A stretch of DNA of 64,000 bases, from positions 1 through 64,000 of the forward strand of contig DCWN01000043.1 of the NCBI GenBank assembly GCA_002328835.1, given 5' to 3'. The position numbers were made by a program, and so were the translations under genes. Shown piece by piece: positions 45,084 to 53,426 of the stretch (the first letter of the stretch is position 1; the number at the start of each line of letters is the position of its first letter). Under the pieces are notes generated by a model. The model searched no databases and was not told where the DNA came from. It saw nothing but the letters and a program-made list of their open reading frames with translations. The stretch comes from Acidobacteria bacterium UBA2161. GTDB lineage: Bacteria; Acidobacteriota; Vicinamibacteria; Vicinamibacterales; UBA823.

Positions 45084-47117
45084 ATGATGCGGCGAGGAGT
45101 GACGATGGTGGTGCTCGGGTTGAGTGTGGGAAGCGTGGCGGCGTGTGGTGGTGGAGTCAGCCGCTCGCCGGACCAAGCGCCTGCGGTGGATCGGGCGGTG
45201 GACCGGCCGTATCTGTTGGAACGTGTCGGCGAGGCCGCGGTCGTCCAGCTGTACGCCGACGGGTTCGACGCACTGCCGCTCGATCAGAAGATTCTCGTCT
45301 ATCACCTCTACCGGGCGGCGCTCGCCGGACGCGACATCTTCTACGACCAGCGCTACATGCACAACCTCGACATGCGCGAGGTGCTCGAGCAGATCCTGAC
45401 CCATGCGGACGGCGTGGACCCGGAGACGCGGGCCGAGGTCGAGCACTATACGAAGCTCTTCTGGATCAATACCGGTCCCTACAACAACCTCACCGCGCGC
45501 AAGTTCGTCCTCACGAGTAGCCCCGAGGCCTTCGCGGCGGCCGCGCATGCAGCGGCCGCCTCGGGCGCCGCGTTTCCGATCCGCGACGGCGAAACGCTCG
45601 ATGCGATGCTGGCGCGTATGGCGCCGCTGTTCTTCGACGCCTCGGTCGATCCGAGCGTGACGAGCAAGACCCCGGGCGCGGGCCAGGACATTCTGGCGGC
45701 GAGCGCGAACAACCTGTATGTCGACGTCACCATGGACGATTTCGAGGGGTTCACCGAGCAGTACGCGCTGAATTCACGGCTCGTCAAGCGCGACGGTCGG
45801 CTCGTCGAGGAGGTCTACAAGATTGACGGCAAGTACGGCCAGCCGATCGCCGAGATCGTCGGTCATCTGGAGGCCGCGGTGCCCTATGCGACCGCGCCGA
45901 TGGCCGAGGCGCTCCGCGCGCTGATCCGCTTCTACCAGACCGGCGAGGCGGCCGATCGTGAGGCGTACGACATCGCCTGGGTGCGGGACGATGCATCGCC
46001 CGTCGACACGATCAACGGCTTCATCGAGGTCTACATGGACGCGCGCGGCGCGAAGGGCGCGTGGGAGGCGCTCGTCTACTACGTCAACCGGGAGAAGACC
46101 GAAGCCATCCGGACCCTGGCCGAGAATGCCCAGTGGTTCGAGGACCGGATGCCGTGGGATCCGCAGTATCGCAAGGACGGGGTCCGTGGCATCACGGCCA
46201 ACGCCATCGACGTCGTCATCGAGACGGGCGAGTCGGGGCCGGTCACGCCGATCGGGATCAACCTGCCGAACGACCAGGCGGTGCGGGAGGAGTACGGCAG
46301 TAAGTCCGTCTCGCTGTCCAATGTCGTCGTGACGTATGACCGCTCGATGCCTGGCGGGTTCCGCACCGAGTTTGCCTGGACGGCCGAAGAGGTCGCGCGT
46401 GCCGAGCGCTGGAGCAGCTTCGCGGGCGAGCTGACGACGAACATGCACGAGGTGATCGGGCACGCCTCGGGCAGGCTGGCGGACCATTTGAATGGGAACC
46501 CGCAGGCCGTGCTGAACGAGCAGTACTCGGCGCTCGAGGAGAGCCGAGCCGATCTGGTGGCGCTGTACTTTCTTCCCGATCCGAAGCTGGTCGAGCTGGG
46601 CCTCGTGCCGGCCGAGAGTCACGACGAGGTCGTGCTGGCCGAGTACGAGGGCTACACGCGCAATGCCATCGTGCAGCTGCGCCGCGTGCGCGAGGGAACG
46701 CAGCTCGAGGAAGATCATATGCGGAACCGGCAGATGATCGTCCGCTGGCTGATGGACAACACGAACGCCATCGAGGAACGCGAGCGCGACGGCAAGACGT
46801 TCTACGAGATGACGGACGCGGCGGCGTTTCGTGAGGGCGTCGGGCGACTGCTGGCGGAGGTTCAGCGGATCAAGTCGGAAGGCGACTATGACGCCGCGAA
46901 GCAGTTGTTCGAATCGTACGGGATCCATTTTGATCCGGTGTTGCGAGATCAGATCGTCCAGAGGGTGGTTGCGCTCGACCTGCCGTCCTATTCGGGGTTC
47001 GTGCAGCCGAAGCTCGAAGCCGTGATGGGTGCGGACGGTGCGGTCGCCGATGTCGCGATCTCCTATCCGAACGACCTCATGACGCAGATGCTCGAGTACT
47101 CGGGCAACCTGCCGTGA
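45084..47117 (+). CDS. Lipoprotein peptidase of the M49 (dipeptidyl-peptidase III) family
   Basis: The 677-residue protein has a lipoprotein signal (VVLGLSVGSVAAC). The zinc site is the M49-type HEVIGH (in TTNMHEVIGHASG), and the second element is EESRAD (eukaryotic DPP III: HELLGH and EECRAE). This metallopeptidase removes dipeptides from small peptides, here probably at the periplasmic face. Starts at 45045 and 45105 are also possible; 45084 keeps a basic n-region. The GTG of the next gene overlaps its stop. Confidence 0.87.
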   Translation: MMRRGVTMVVLGLSVGSVAACGGGVSRSPDQAPAVDRAVDRPYLLERVGEAAVVQLYADGFDALPLDQKILVYHLYRAALAGRDIFYDQRYMHNLDMREVLEQILTHADGVDPETRAEVEHYTKLFWINTGPYNNLTARKFVLTSSPEAFAAAAHAAAASGAAFPIRDGETLDAMLARMAPLFFDASVDPSVTSKTPGAGQDILAASANNLYVDVTMDDFEGFTEQYALNSRLVKRDGRLVEEVYKIDGKYGQPIAEIVGHLEAAVPYATAPMAEALRALIRFYQTGEAADREAYDIAWVRDDASPVDTINGFIEVYMDARGAKGAWEALVYYVNREKTEAIRTLAENAQWFEDRMPWDPQYRKDGVRGITANAIDVVIETGESGPVTPIGINLPNDQAVREEYGSKSVSLSNVVVTYDRSMPGGFRTEFAWTAEEVARAERWSSFAGELTTNMHEVIGHASGRLADHLNGNPQAVLNEQYSALEESRADLVALYFLPDPKLVELGLVPAESHDEVVLAEYEGYTRNAIVQLRRVREGTQLEEDHMRNRQMIVRWLMDNTNAIEERERDGKTFYEMTDAAAFREGVGRLLAEVQRIKSEGDYDAAKQLFESYGIHFDPVLRDQIVQRVVALDLPSYSGFVQPKLEAVMGADGAVADVAISYPNDLMTQMLEYSGNLP

Positions 47118-49222
47118 CCACGAGTAGTTCTCCAAGGTCCACGCGCGCGCCGGCGGTCGTCATCGTCGGTCTTGCGCTGGTGAGCGCGTGGGCGGTCCAC
47201 GCCACCGAGCAGGCCGCGTCTGACGAACCGCTGGCGTTCCGTCAGGCGATGCTGGCCGCCGAGGATGCGCGCGCGGCCGATCCGGCCGGCCTGGCGACGC
47301 TGCTCGTGGGCGTCGGGAGCCCAGACGAGGAGATTCGGCGGATCGCCTTGCGGGCGATCGGACGTCTGGAACGCTCCGATCTGAGCGAACGGATCGCGGC
47401 GTCGCTCGAGGCCGACGCACCGGCGGTGCGTGCCGAAGCCGCCAACGCGCTGGGCCAGAGCCTGCAGCGAGACGGCGATCCATCGGCGTTCGTGGCCGCG
47501 CTGCTGGTCCGGCTCGAGCGCGAGCGCGATTCCACCGTGCGCGGCACGGTGGCCGAGACGCTCGGCCGCCTGCCGTATCAGGATGCCGAGACGGTGCGAC
47601 GTGTCGACAGGGCGCTCGCCATCCTGGCGGTGTCGACCGATCCCGTCGTGCGCCTCGGCGCTGTGGGTGGGCTGGAGGTGCTGGGCCGGTTGCAGCGCGA
47701 GCACGGCGCGCTCGCGGACGGAACGCTTGCGCGGCTGACGGCCGCGGCATTGGCTAGCGGGGCTCCAGGGACCGGCGGGGCCAACGAAGCAAACGAGACG
47801 GCGGCACGGACGCGGCGGCTGGCGCTATCCGCGCTGATCGGCGCGGAGGCCGTCACGTCGACGATCGTCGACGCGGTGCTCGGCGACCCCGACCCGCAGT
47901 TGCGCCGGCTGGCAGCGTCGGCGCTCGGCACCGATGCGGAGATCTCCGGTCGCGAAGCCCTGATCGCGCGCGCCCTGGCCGATGACTCCCCGATGGTGCG
48001 CCTCGAAGCGCTGGGCGCGCAGCCTCGGCTCGCCGAGGGTGCGGATTGCGATCCACTAGCGGCCGCGCTCGAGGATGCCAACTCGCATGTCGTGCTTCGA
48101 GCGCTGGATCTGCTCGGCGGGGCGTGCGCGGAGCGCCGGTCAATGGTGGGGTTGGTGGCGGGCGTGGCCGGCCGCCTCGATGACAGCGGCGCGTGGCATC
48201 AGCCGGCGCACGCCCTGGTCGCACTCGCCGCATTCGATGCGGCCCGCGCGAGTGCACTGCTGCCTCGATTCGGCGAGCACTCGACCTGGCAGGTCAGGAT
48301 GTACGCCGCCCGTGCCGCAGCGGCGATGGGTGAGCGGGGAGCCGCCGCGCTCGACACGCTGGCCGAAGATCCGAACGCGAATGTCCGGGGTGCCGCCCTG
48401 CGAGGCGTGGTGGCGCTGCGAGGCCACGCGGCCGACGGGTTGTTGCTGGAGGCCCTGTCGAGCGACGACTATGGCCTACTCCGTACGGTTGCCGGGTTGC
48501 TCGCGGGCAGTCCGGATCGCCGCGCCCCGACCCGCTTGCTGGCGACGTTGGAGCGCCTGACCGCGGCCGATCGAGACACCTCGCGCGATCCGCGCGTCGC
48601 GATTGTCACGCGGCTGGGGGAGCTGGGGTCGCGACGCAACGCGGGCGTGCTGCGGTCGTATCTCGAGGACTTCGATCCGCGGGTGGCGGCCGCGGCGGCG
48701 GAGGCGCTGTCGGCGTGGACGGGCCGGCCGGTCACCGCGCGCACGACGCGTCTGAGGACCGGGCCGACGCCGTCGCTCGCCGGCGCGCTGGGCCAGTCAG
48801 CGGTCCGAGTGCTGATGGCGAACGGCACCGAGTTCGAGCTGGAACTGTTCCCGGAGGAGGCGCCCGCCACCGTCGAACGCTTCGCCGGCCTCGCGCGCAG
48901 CGGCCACTACGACGGGTTGACCTTCCATCGCGTCGCGCCGAACTTCGTGATCCAGGGCGGCAGCCCCGGGGCGAACGAGTTCATGGGCGACGGCCCCTAC
49001 ATGCGCGACGAGCTGGGACTGCGTCCGCATCTGCGCGGCACGGTCGGGATTTCCACGAGAGGCCGCGACACGGGCGACGCGCAGCTATTCGTGAATCTGG
49101 CGGACAACCCACGCCTCGACCACAACTACACTGTCTTTGCGCGGGTCACCAGCGGCATGGACGCCGTGGATGCGGTCCTCGAAGGTGACGTCATCGAGCG
49201 CGTCGAGATCCTTGACCGCTGA
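47114..49222 (+). CDS. Secreted HEAT-repeat protein fused to a cyclophilin domain
   Basis: The 702-residue protein has an N-terminal hydrophobic signal (VVIVGLALVSAWAVHA). It is followed by about 500 residues of HEAT-like repeats (alternating helices such as EEIRRIALRAIGRLERSDL, RAEAANALGQSL). Residues about 545-702 form a cyclophilin: GTEFELELFPEEAPATVERF, the conserved GLTFHRVAPNFVIQGG, and the end DHNYTVFARVTSGMD. It should be a periplasmic proline isomerase whose repeats may bind clients. It overlaps the M49 gene by four bases. Confidence 0.88.
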   Translation: MTTSSSPRSTRAPAVVIVGLALVSAWAVHATEQAASDEPLAFRQAMLAAEDARAADPAGLATLLVGVGSPDEEIRRIALRAIGRLERSDLSERIAASLEADAPAVRAEAANALGQSLQRDGDPSAFVAALLVRLERERDSTVRGTVAETLGRLPYQDAETVRRVDRALAILAVSTDPVVRLGAVGGLEVLGRLQREHGALADGTLARLTAAALASGAPGTGGANEANETAARTRRLALSALIGAEAVTSTIVDAVLGDPDPQLRRLAASALGTDAEISGREALIARALADDSPMVRLEALGAQPRLAEGADCDPLAAALEDANSHVVLRALDLLGGACAERRSMVGLVAGVAGRLDDSGAWHQPAHALVALAAFDAARASALLPRFGEHSTWQVRMYAARAAAAMGERGAAALDTLAEDPNANVRGAALRGVVALRGHAADGLLLEALSSDDYGLLRTVAGLLAGSPDRRAPTRLLATLERLTAADRDTSRDPRVAIVTRLGELGSRRNAGVLRSYLEDFDPRVAAAAAEALSAWTGRPVTARTTRLRTGPTPSLAGALGQSAVRVLMANGTEFELELFPEEAPATVERFAGLARSGHYDGLTFHRVAPNFVIQGGSPGANEFMGDGPYMRDELGLRPHLRGTVGISTRGRDTGDAQLFVNLADNPRLDHNYTVFARVTSGMDAVDAVLEGDVIERVEILDR

Positions 49223-49311
49223 GGGACGGGGCCCACCAAACTCCCTCGTCGCGCCTGGCCCTCGCCGTCCAGCCCGGCGCCAGCCATCGTCAACACACGT
49301 GAGTTCTGGGG

Positions 49312-50238
49312 TTAGCGGTGGCCTGACTCCGTCTCGCTCAGTGCGATCGGCTTGTAGGGGAGCAGGTCCGGGGTCAGTGGCTCGTAGTCGGAGATCTGGG
49401 TCATCAGCTCGACCGCAAACGATCGGAACAGCAGCGTACGGCCGGAGCCGGTGAAGTCGAAGCCGGCCGGTAACCAGCGGTTGCCGACCCGGATCCGGCG
49501 GACGTTGATGCGGCTTCCCTTGTGCAGCCGCGCGACCAGCCCCCAGCCGATCGTGATGTCGCTCATCGCCTCGGCCTCGACCCGGATCACCTGACGGTCG
49601 TTCTCGCTGACCCAGGCTCGCCCGCTCGATTTCGCGAGGAGCCTGCCGGGTCGCGTCTTCGGATCGACCTCGGCACGCGGCGCGAAGCTGACGACGATCG
49701 CCGGCCGGCCGTTGATCTGCTCGCGACCTTCCAGCCGGTACTCGAACAACCCGAGCACCTCCTCCATCATCTCGCGTTCTTCTTCGGCGTCCTCGGCGTC
49801 CTCGCGCTCGCGCTTCTGCCGGTCGCGCTCGCTCTCCCGCGAACGGTCGCGCGCCGCCTTCAGCCGCTCCGCGCGGTGTCGGCGGTCCTGCTCGGTGAGC
49901 TTCTCCTCCGAAAGCGGCTCGCCCTCCTCTTCGAGGAGCCGGCGGTAGGCGATGCCAAGTTCGGCGGATCGATAGACGCGGTAGAGGTTGGGTCCTTCCG
50001 CCTTCACCCCGCCGAAGAAGCTGATATCGGCCTCGACCCGTCGCTCGAGAAAGGTGTAGCCGTCGAGGACATCGGTGTCGAGCTGCAGGTTGGCGCGGAC
50101 GTCCGCGAGGAACGGTTCAGCGTCTGGCAGTGACGCGGCATCCTGTGCACGAGCACCGACCTCGAGCATGCCGGCGGCGGCACAGAGCACCGCCGCCGCG
50201 ATCCTCACCGGGCCAGGCCCGACCCACCCCGTGTGCAT
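49312..50238 (-). CDS. Secreted protein of unknown function
   Basis: The 308-residue protein has a signal peptide (AAVLCAAAGMLEVGARAQ), a highly charged coiled region (RDRSRESERDRQKREREDAE) and a beta-rich part with RPAIVVSFAPRAEVD and SGRTLLFRSFAVELM. The charged stretch suggests protein contact. No family was recognised. It ends tail-to-tail with the cyclophilin gene and starts near a TATACT box on the minus strand. Confidence 0.7.
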   Translation of the reverse strand: MHTGWVGPGPVRIAAAVLCAAAGMLEVGARAQDAASLPDAEPFLADVRANLQLDTDVLDGYTFLERRVEADISFFGGVKAEGPNLYRVYRSAELGIAYRRLLEEEGEPLSEEKLTEQDRRHRAERLKAARDRSRESERDRQKREREDAEDAEEEREMMEEVLGLFEYRLEGREQINGRPAIVVSFAPRAEVDPKTRPGRLLAKSSGRAWVSENDRQVIRVEAEAMSDITIGWGLVARLHKGSRINVRRIRVGNRWLPAGFDFTGSGRTLLFRSFAVELMTQISDYEPLTPDLLPYKPIALSETESGHR

Positions 50239-50291
50239 GAAGCGAATACCCAGGGTCAGTATAGTGCGGCGGCCCGGGTCGGCGGCTAGAC

Positions 50292-51536
50292 ATGTACAAT
50301 GATCGGCTGACGCAGATGGGGAAACTCCGCTACGGCGTGTCGTACTGGGCCGACCGGCAACCGCGCCGGCGCCCGACGTATCCGCGGCATCGCGGGCAGC
50401 TCGACGTCGATGTGGCGGTCGTCGGCGGGGGCCTCGCGGGGTGTGCCACGGCATACGCACTCTCGACGGCCGGTCTGAGGGTCGGCCTGTTCGAGGCGGC
50501 GCGGATAGGCGACGGGGCCGTCGGGGCGAGCACCGCGCTCGTGATGCAAGAGCCCGACGTCGATTTTCAGGAGACGCTCGACGCCCACGGACTGCGCGCG
50601 GCCAGGGCGATCTGGAAGCTGACACGTCGTGCCGCGCAGGACTTCGCGTCGACCATGCGGCGGCTGAAGATCCCGTGTCAACTCGACGCCCAGGATTCGA
50701 TCTACTTCGCTGAGGATCCGGAGGCGGCGAAGCGGCTGCGCGGCGAGTGGCAGGCGCGCCGGAAGGCCGGCCTCGAGGCCCGCTGGCTGAAGAGCGACGC
50801 GCTCTGGCGCGAGGCCCGCGTGCGAGCCGAGTGTGCGATCCGCGTCGCGGGTAACGCGCAGGTCGACCCGGTGCGTGCCTGTGCCGGGCTGGCGGCGGCG
50901 GCCGTCAAGCGTGGGGCCAGCGTCTACGAGCGATCGTCGGTCGAGCGAATCCGGCCGAGCCGGCGATCGGTCGAGCTGCGGACGGCCGGCGGCGGCGTTA
51001 CGGCCGACCAGGTCGTCGTGGCCACGGGCCATCCAGGTGCACTGTTCCGGCCGCTGGGGCGACACTTCCGGACACTCGAGACCTACGCGGTGGCCACTCC
51101 GACCCTCGGGGCTCGCATCCGCGCCGAGCTTGGCCGTCGGCAGGCGATGTTGTGGGACGCCGCCCAACCGTACCGCTATCTCCGATGGACCCGCGACGAT
51201 AGGATCCTCTTCGGTGGCGGCGACCAGACCCCGCCGCATCCGAGATCGCGCGAGAAGGCGCTGGTGCAACGAACCGGACAGCTCATGTACGAACTGTCTG
51301 TGCTGTATCCGTCGATCTCCGGTATCCAGCCGGAGTACGCCTGGGCCGGTCACGTAGCGGCGGCAGCCGACGGCCTGCCCTACATCGGGCCGCACCGGAA
51401 CTATCCACGTCACTCGTTCGCACTCGGGTTCGGCGGTAGCGGCCTGGCGCAGGGCTTCCTGGCCTCGAGAATCCTCGCGCGGCACTGCCTCGGCGAGCCA
51501 GCCAAGGGCGACGAGTTATTCGGCTTCACCCGCTGA
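50292..51536 (+). CDS. FAD-dependent oxidoreductase (DAO family)
   Basis: The 414-residue protein has the FAD-binding VAVVGGGLAGCATAYALSTAG, VVVATGHPGALF and the C-terminal GLPYIGPHRNYPRHSFALGFGGSGL. It is of the glycine/D-amino-acid-oxidase type. Its substrate is unknown. A TACAAT box overlaps the first ATG, so the real start may be the ATG at 50316. It stands five bases before bshB1, so it may belong to the bacillithiol unit. Confidence 0.82.
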   Translation: MYNDRLTQMGKLRYGVSYWADRQPRRRPTYPRHRGQLDVDVAVVGGGLAGCATAYALSTAGLRVGLFEAARIGDGAVGASTALVMQEPDVDFQETLDAHGLRAARAIWKLTRRAAQDFASTMRRLKIPCQLDAQDSIYFAEDPEAAKRLRGEWQARRKAGLEARWLKSDALWREARVRAECAIRVAGNAQVDPVRACAGLAAAAVKRGASVYERSSVERIRPSRRSVELRTAGGGVTADQVVVATGHPGALFRPLGRHFRTLETYAVATPTLGARIRAELGRRQAMLWDAAQPYRYLRWTRDDRILFGGGDQTPPHPRSREKALVQRTGQLMYELSVLYPSISGIQPEYAWAGHVAAAADGLPYIGPHRNYPRHSFALGFGGSGLAQGFLASRILARHCLGEPAKGDELFGFTR

Positions 51537-51541
51537 AACCC

Positions 51542-52258
51542 ATGCAAGTCGACGTGCTGGCCTTCGGGCCGCATCCTGACGACATCGAGATCGGCATCGG
51601 CGGGACCCTGGCGAAGCATGTCCATGCCGGCCACCGGGTCGGGCTGTGCGACCTGACTCGCGGCGAGCTGGGCAGCAACGGGACGGTCGAGGTGAGACTC
51701 GAGGAGGCACAGGCGGCCGCCCGTGTGCTAGGCGCGAGCTGGCGCGAGAACCTCGGGCTGCCCGACGGCGGACTGCGGGACGACTCCGACCAGGTGCGCG
51801 CCGCGGCCGAGTTCATCCGGCGCTGTCGACCGCGCACCGTGGCGGCTCCGTACGGGCAAGACCGACATCCAGACCACGTGAATGGCAGCCGGCTGGTGGC
51901 GGCGGCAGTGTTCGCGGCTGGGTTGCGCCGCGCCAAGATCGAGGGCGAGCCCTGGCGACCCGACTGGATCTGTCACTACTTCATCAACGACACGACGCAG
52001 CCCTCCTTCGTCGTCGACGTGTCCGATCACTACGAGACGAAGCGCCGGGCACTCCGGTGCCACGCATCGCAGTTCGAGGCCGCTTCCAAGACCGCCGTGG
52101 GGACTCGTCTGAACGCTCCGTCGTTCCTCCGCCTGGTGGAGTCGCGCGACGAGCACTTCGGTGCGCGGCTGGGTGTCGCATACGCCGAAGGCTTCGTGGT
52201 GACCGAGCCGATCGTGCGACAGGGCCTGCTCCGCGACGAGGGTCCGGAGACGCCGTGA
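51542..52258 (+). CDS. bshB1: Bacillithiol biosynthesis deacetylase BshB
   Basis: The 238-residue PIG-L/LmbE-fold protein has the zinc site LAFGPHPDDIEIGIGGTLAK (HPDD) and GQDRHPDHVNGSRLVAAA, with His as the third ligand. BshB1 removes the acetyl group from GlcNAc-malate to give glucosaminyl-malate. The next gene, bshA, overlaps its stop by four bases and makes the substrate. This pairing identifies it as bacillithiol-type rather than a mycothiol or general deacetylase. Confidence 0.9.
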   Translation: MQVDVLAFGPHPDDIEIGIGGTLAKHVHAGHRVGLCDLTRGELGSNGTVEVRLEEAQAAARVLGASWRENLGLPDGGLRDDSDQVRAAAEFIRRCRPRTVAAPYGQDRHPDHVNGSRLVAAAVFAAGLRRAKIEGEPWRPDWICHYFINDTTQPSFVVDVSDHYETKRRALRCHASQFEAASKTAVGTRLNAPSFLRLVESRDEHFGARLGVAYAEGFVVTEPIVRQGLLRDEGPETP

Positions 52259-53397
52259 ACATCGGCATTGTCTGCTACGCGTCGGTCGGCGGCAGCGGCA
52301 TCGTCGCCACCGAATTGGGCCGCGCGCTCGCGGGACGCGGGCACCAGGTCCGTCTGGTCAGCAGCGAGTTGCCGTTCCGCTTCGGCGACTATCATCCCGG
52401 CCTCGGTTTTCACCCGGTCCAGGCGCCGCTCTATCCTCCGCTGCGGGAACCGCAGTACTTGCTGTCGCTGGCGAACAAGCTCGTGCAGGTGTCGCGCGAG
52501 TTCTCGCTCGATGTCATTCACGCGCACTACGCGATTCCGCACGCCGCGGGCGCGTATCTGGCCCGGCAGATTCTTGCTACGAGTGGCGACGACCGCGTCC
52601 CGAAGGTCATCACGACGCTCCACGGCACCGATGTGACCCTGGTCGGCGCGGATCCGTCGTACTCTCGCACGGTCACGTTCTGCATCGATCAGTCGGACGG
52701 CGTCACCACCGTCTCGGAGAGCCTCAAGGCCGAAACGATCCGCGAGTTGTCGGTCGGCGCCGACATCCGCGTGATCCCGAACTTCCTCGATTGCGACCGC
52801 TATCGCCGAGTGCCCGATCCGGAACTCCGCGCGCGGCTGGCGGGCGACGACCCGGCGACGAAGCTCGTCATCCACATGTCGAATTTCAGGCCCGTGAAGC
52901 GGGTCGACGCGGTGGTCGAGGTGTTCCGCCAGATCCACGCGCGCGTGCCCGCGCGGCTGGTCTTCGTGGGAGACGGCCCGGAGCTCGCGCCGGCCTGCGA
53001 GCAGGCACGCGAGTTGGGGCTGGGCGACGCGGTCGAGTCGCTCGGCGAGCAGGAGCAGATCGTGCCGCTCCTCTCGGCGGCCGATCTGGCCCTGCTGCCG
53101 TCGGCCACCGAAGGGTTCGGCCTTGCCGCGCTCGAGGCGATGGCCTGCGAGACGCCGGTCATTGCCTCGCGGGTGGGCGGGCTGCCCGAGGTGATCGAGC
53201 ACGACGTGAGCGGCTACCTGCATCCCCCCGAGGACCTGGCCGCGATGGCCGACAGCGCCGTCGCGCTGTTGACCGACGAGCCCCGGCATCGGGAGGTCGC
53301 CCTGGCGGGGCGCGACGTGGCGCTCAAGAAGTATTGCGCCGACGCGATCGTGCCGCGCTACGAGGACTACTACCGAGAGATCGTCGGCGTCCGCTGA
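52255..53397 (+). CDS. bshA: N-acetyl-alpha-D-glucosaminyl L-malate synthase BshA
   Basis: The 380-residue GT4 glycosyltransferase starts MNIGIVCYASVGGSGIVATE, the BshA donor site. It has DVIHAHYAIPHAAGAYLA, and the C-terminal nucleotide-sugar site SATEGFGLAALEAMACETPVIA. BshA joins UDP-GlcNAc to L-malate, the first bacillithiol step. The GTG overlaps the bshB1 stop. BshC (cysteine ligase) is not present in the window. Confidence 0.92.
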   Translation: MNIGIVCYASVGGSGIVATELGRALAGRGHQVRLVSSELPFRFGDYHPGLGFHPVQAPLYPPLREPQYLLSLANKLVQVSREFSLDVIHAHYAIPHAAGAYLARQILATSGDDRVPKVITTLHGTDVTLVGADPSYSRTVTFCIDQSDGVTTVSESLKAETIRELSVGADIRVIPNFLDCDRYRRVPDPELRARLAGDDPATKLVIHMSNFRPVKRVDAVVEVFRQIHARVPARLVFVGDGPELAPACEQARELGLGDAVESLGEQEQIVPLLSAADLALLPSATEGFGLAALEAMACETPVIASRVGGLPEVIEHDVSGYLHPPEDLAAMADSAVALLTDEPRHREVALAGRDVALKKYCADAIVPRYEDYYREIVGVR

Positions 53398-53426
53398 GCC
53401 GAGTGCGATATAGTCGAAGGCATCTC

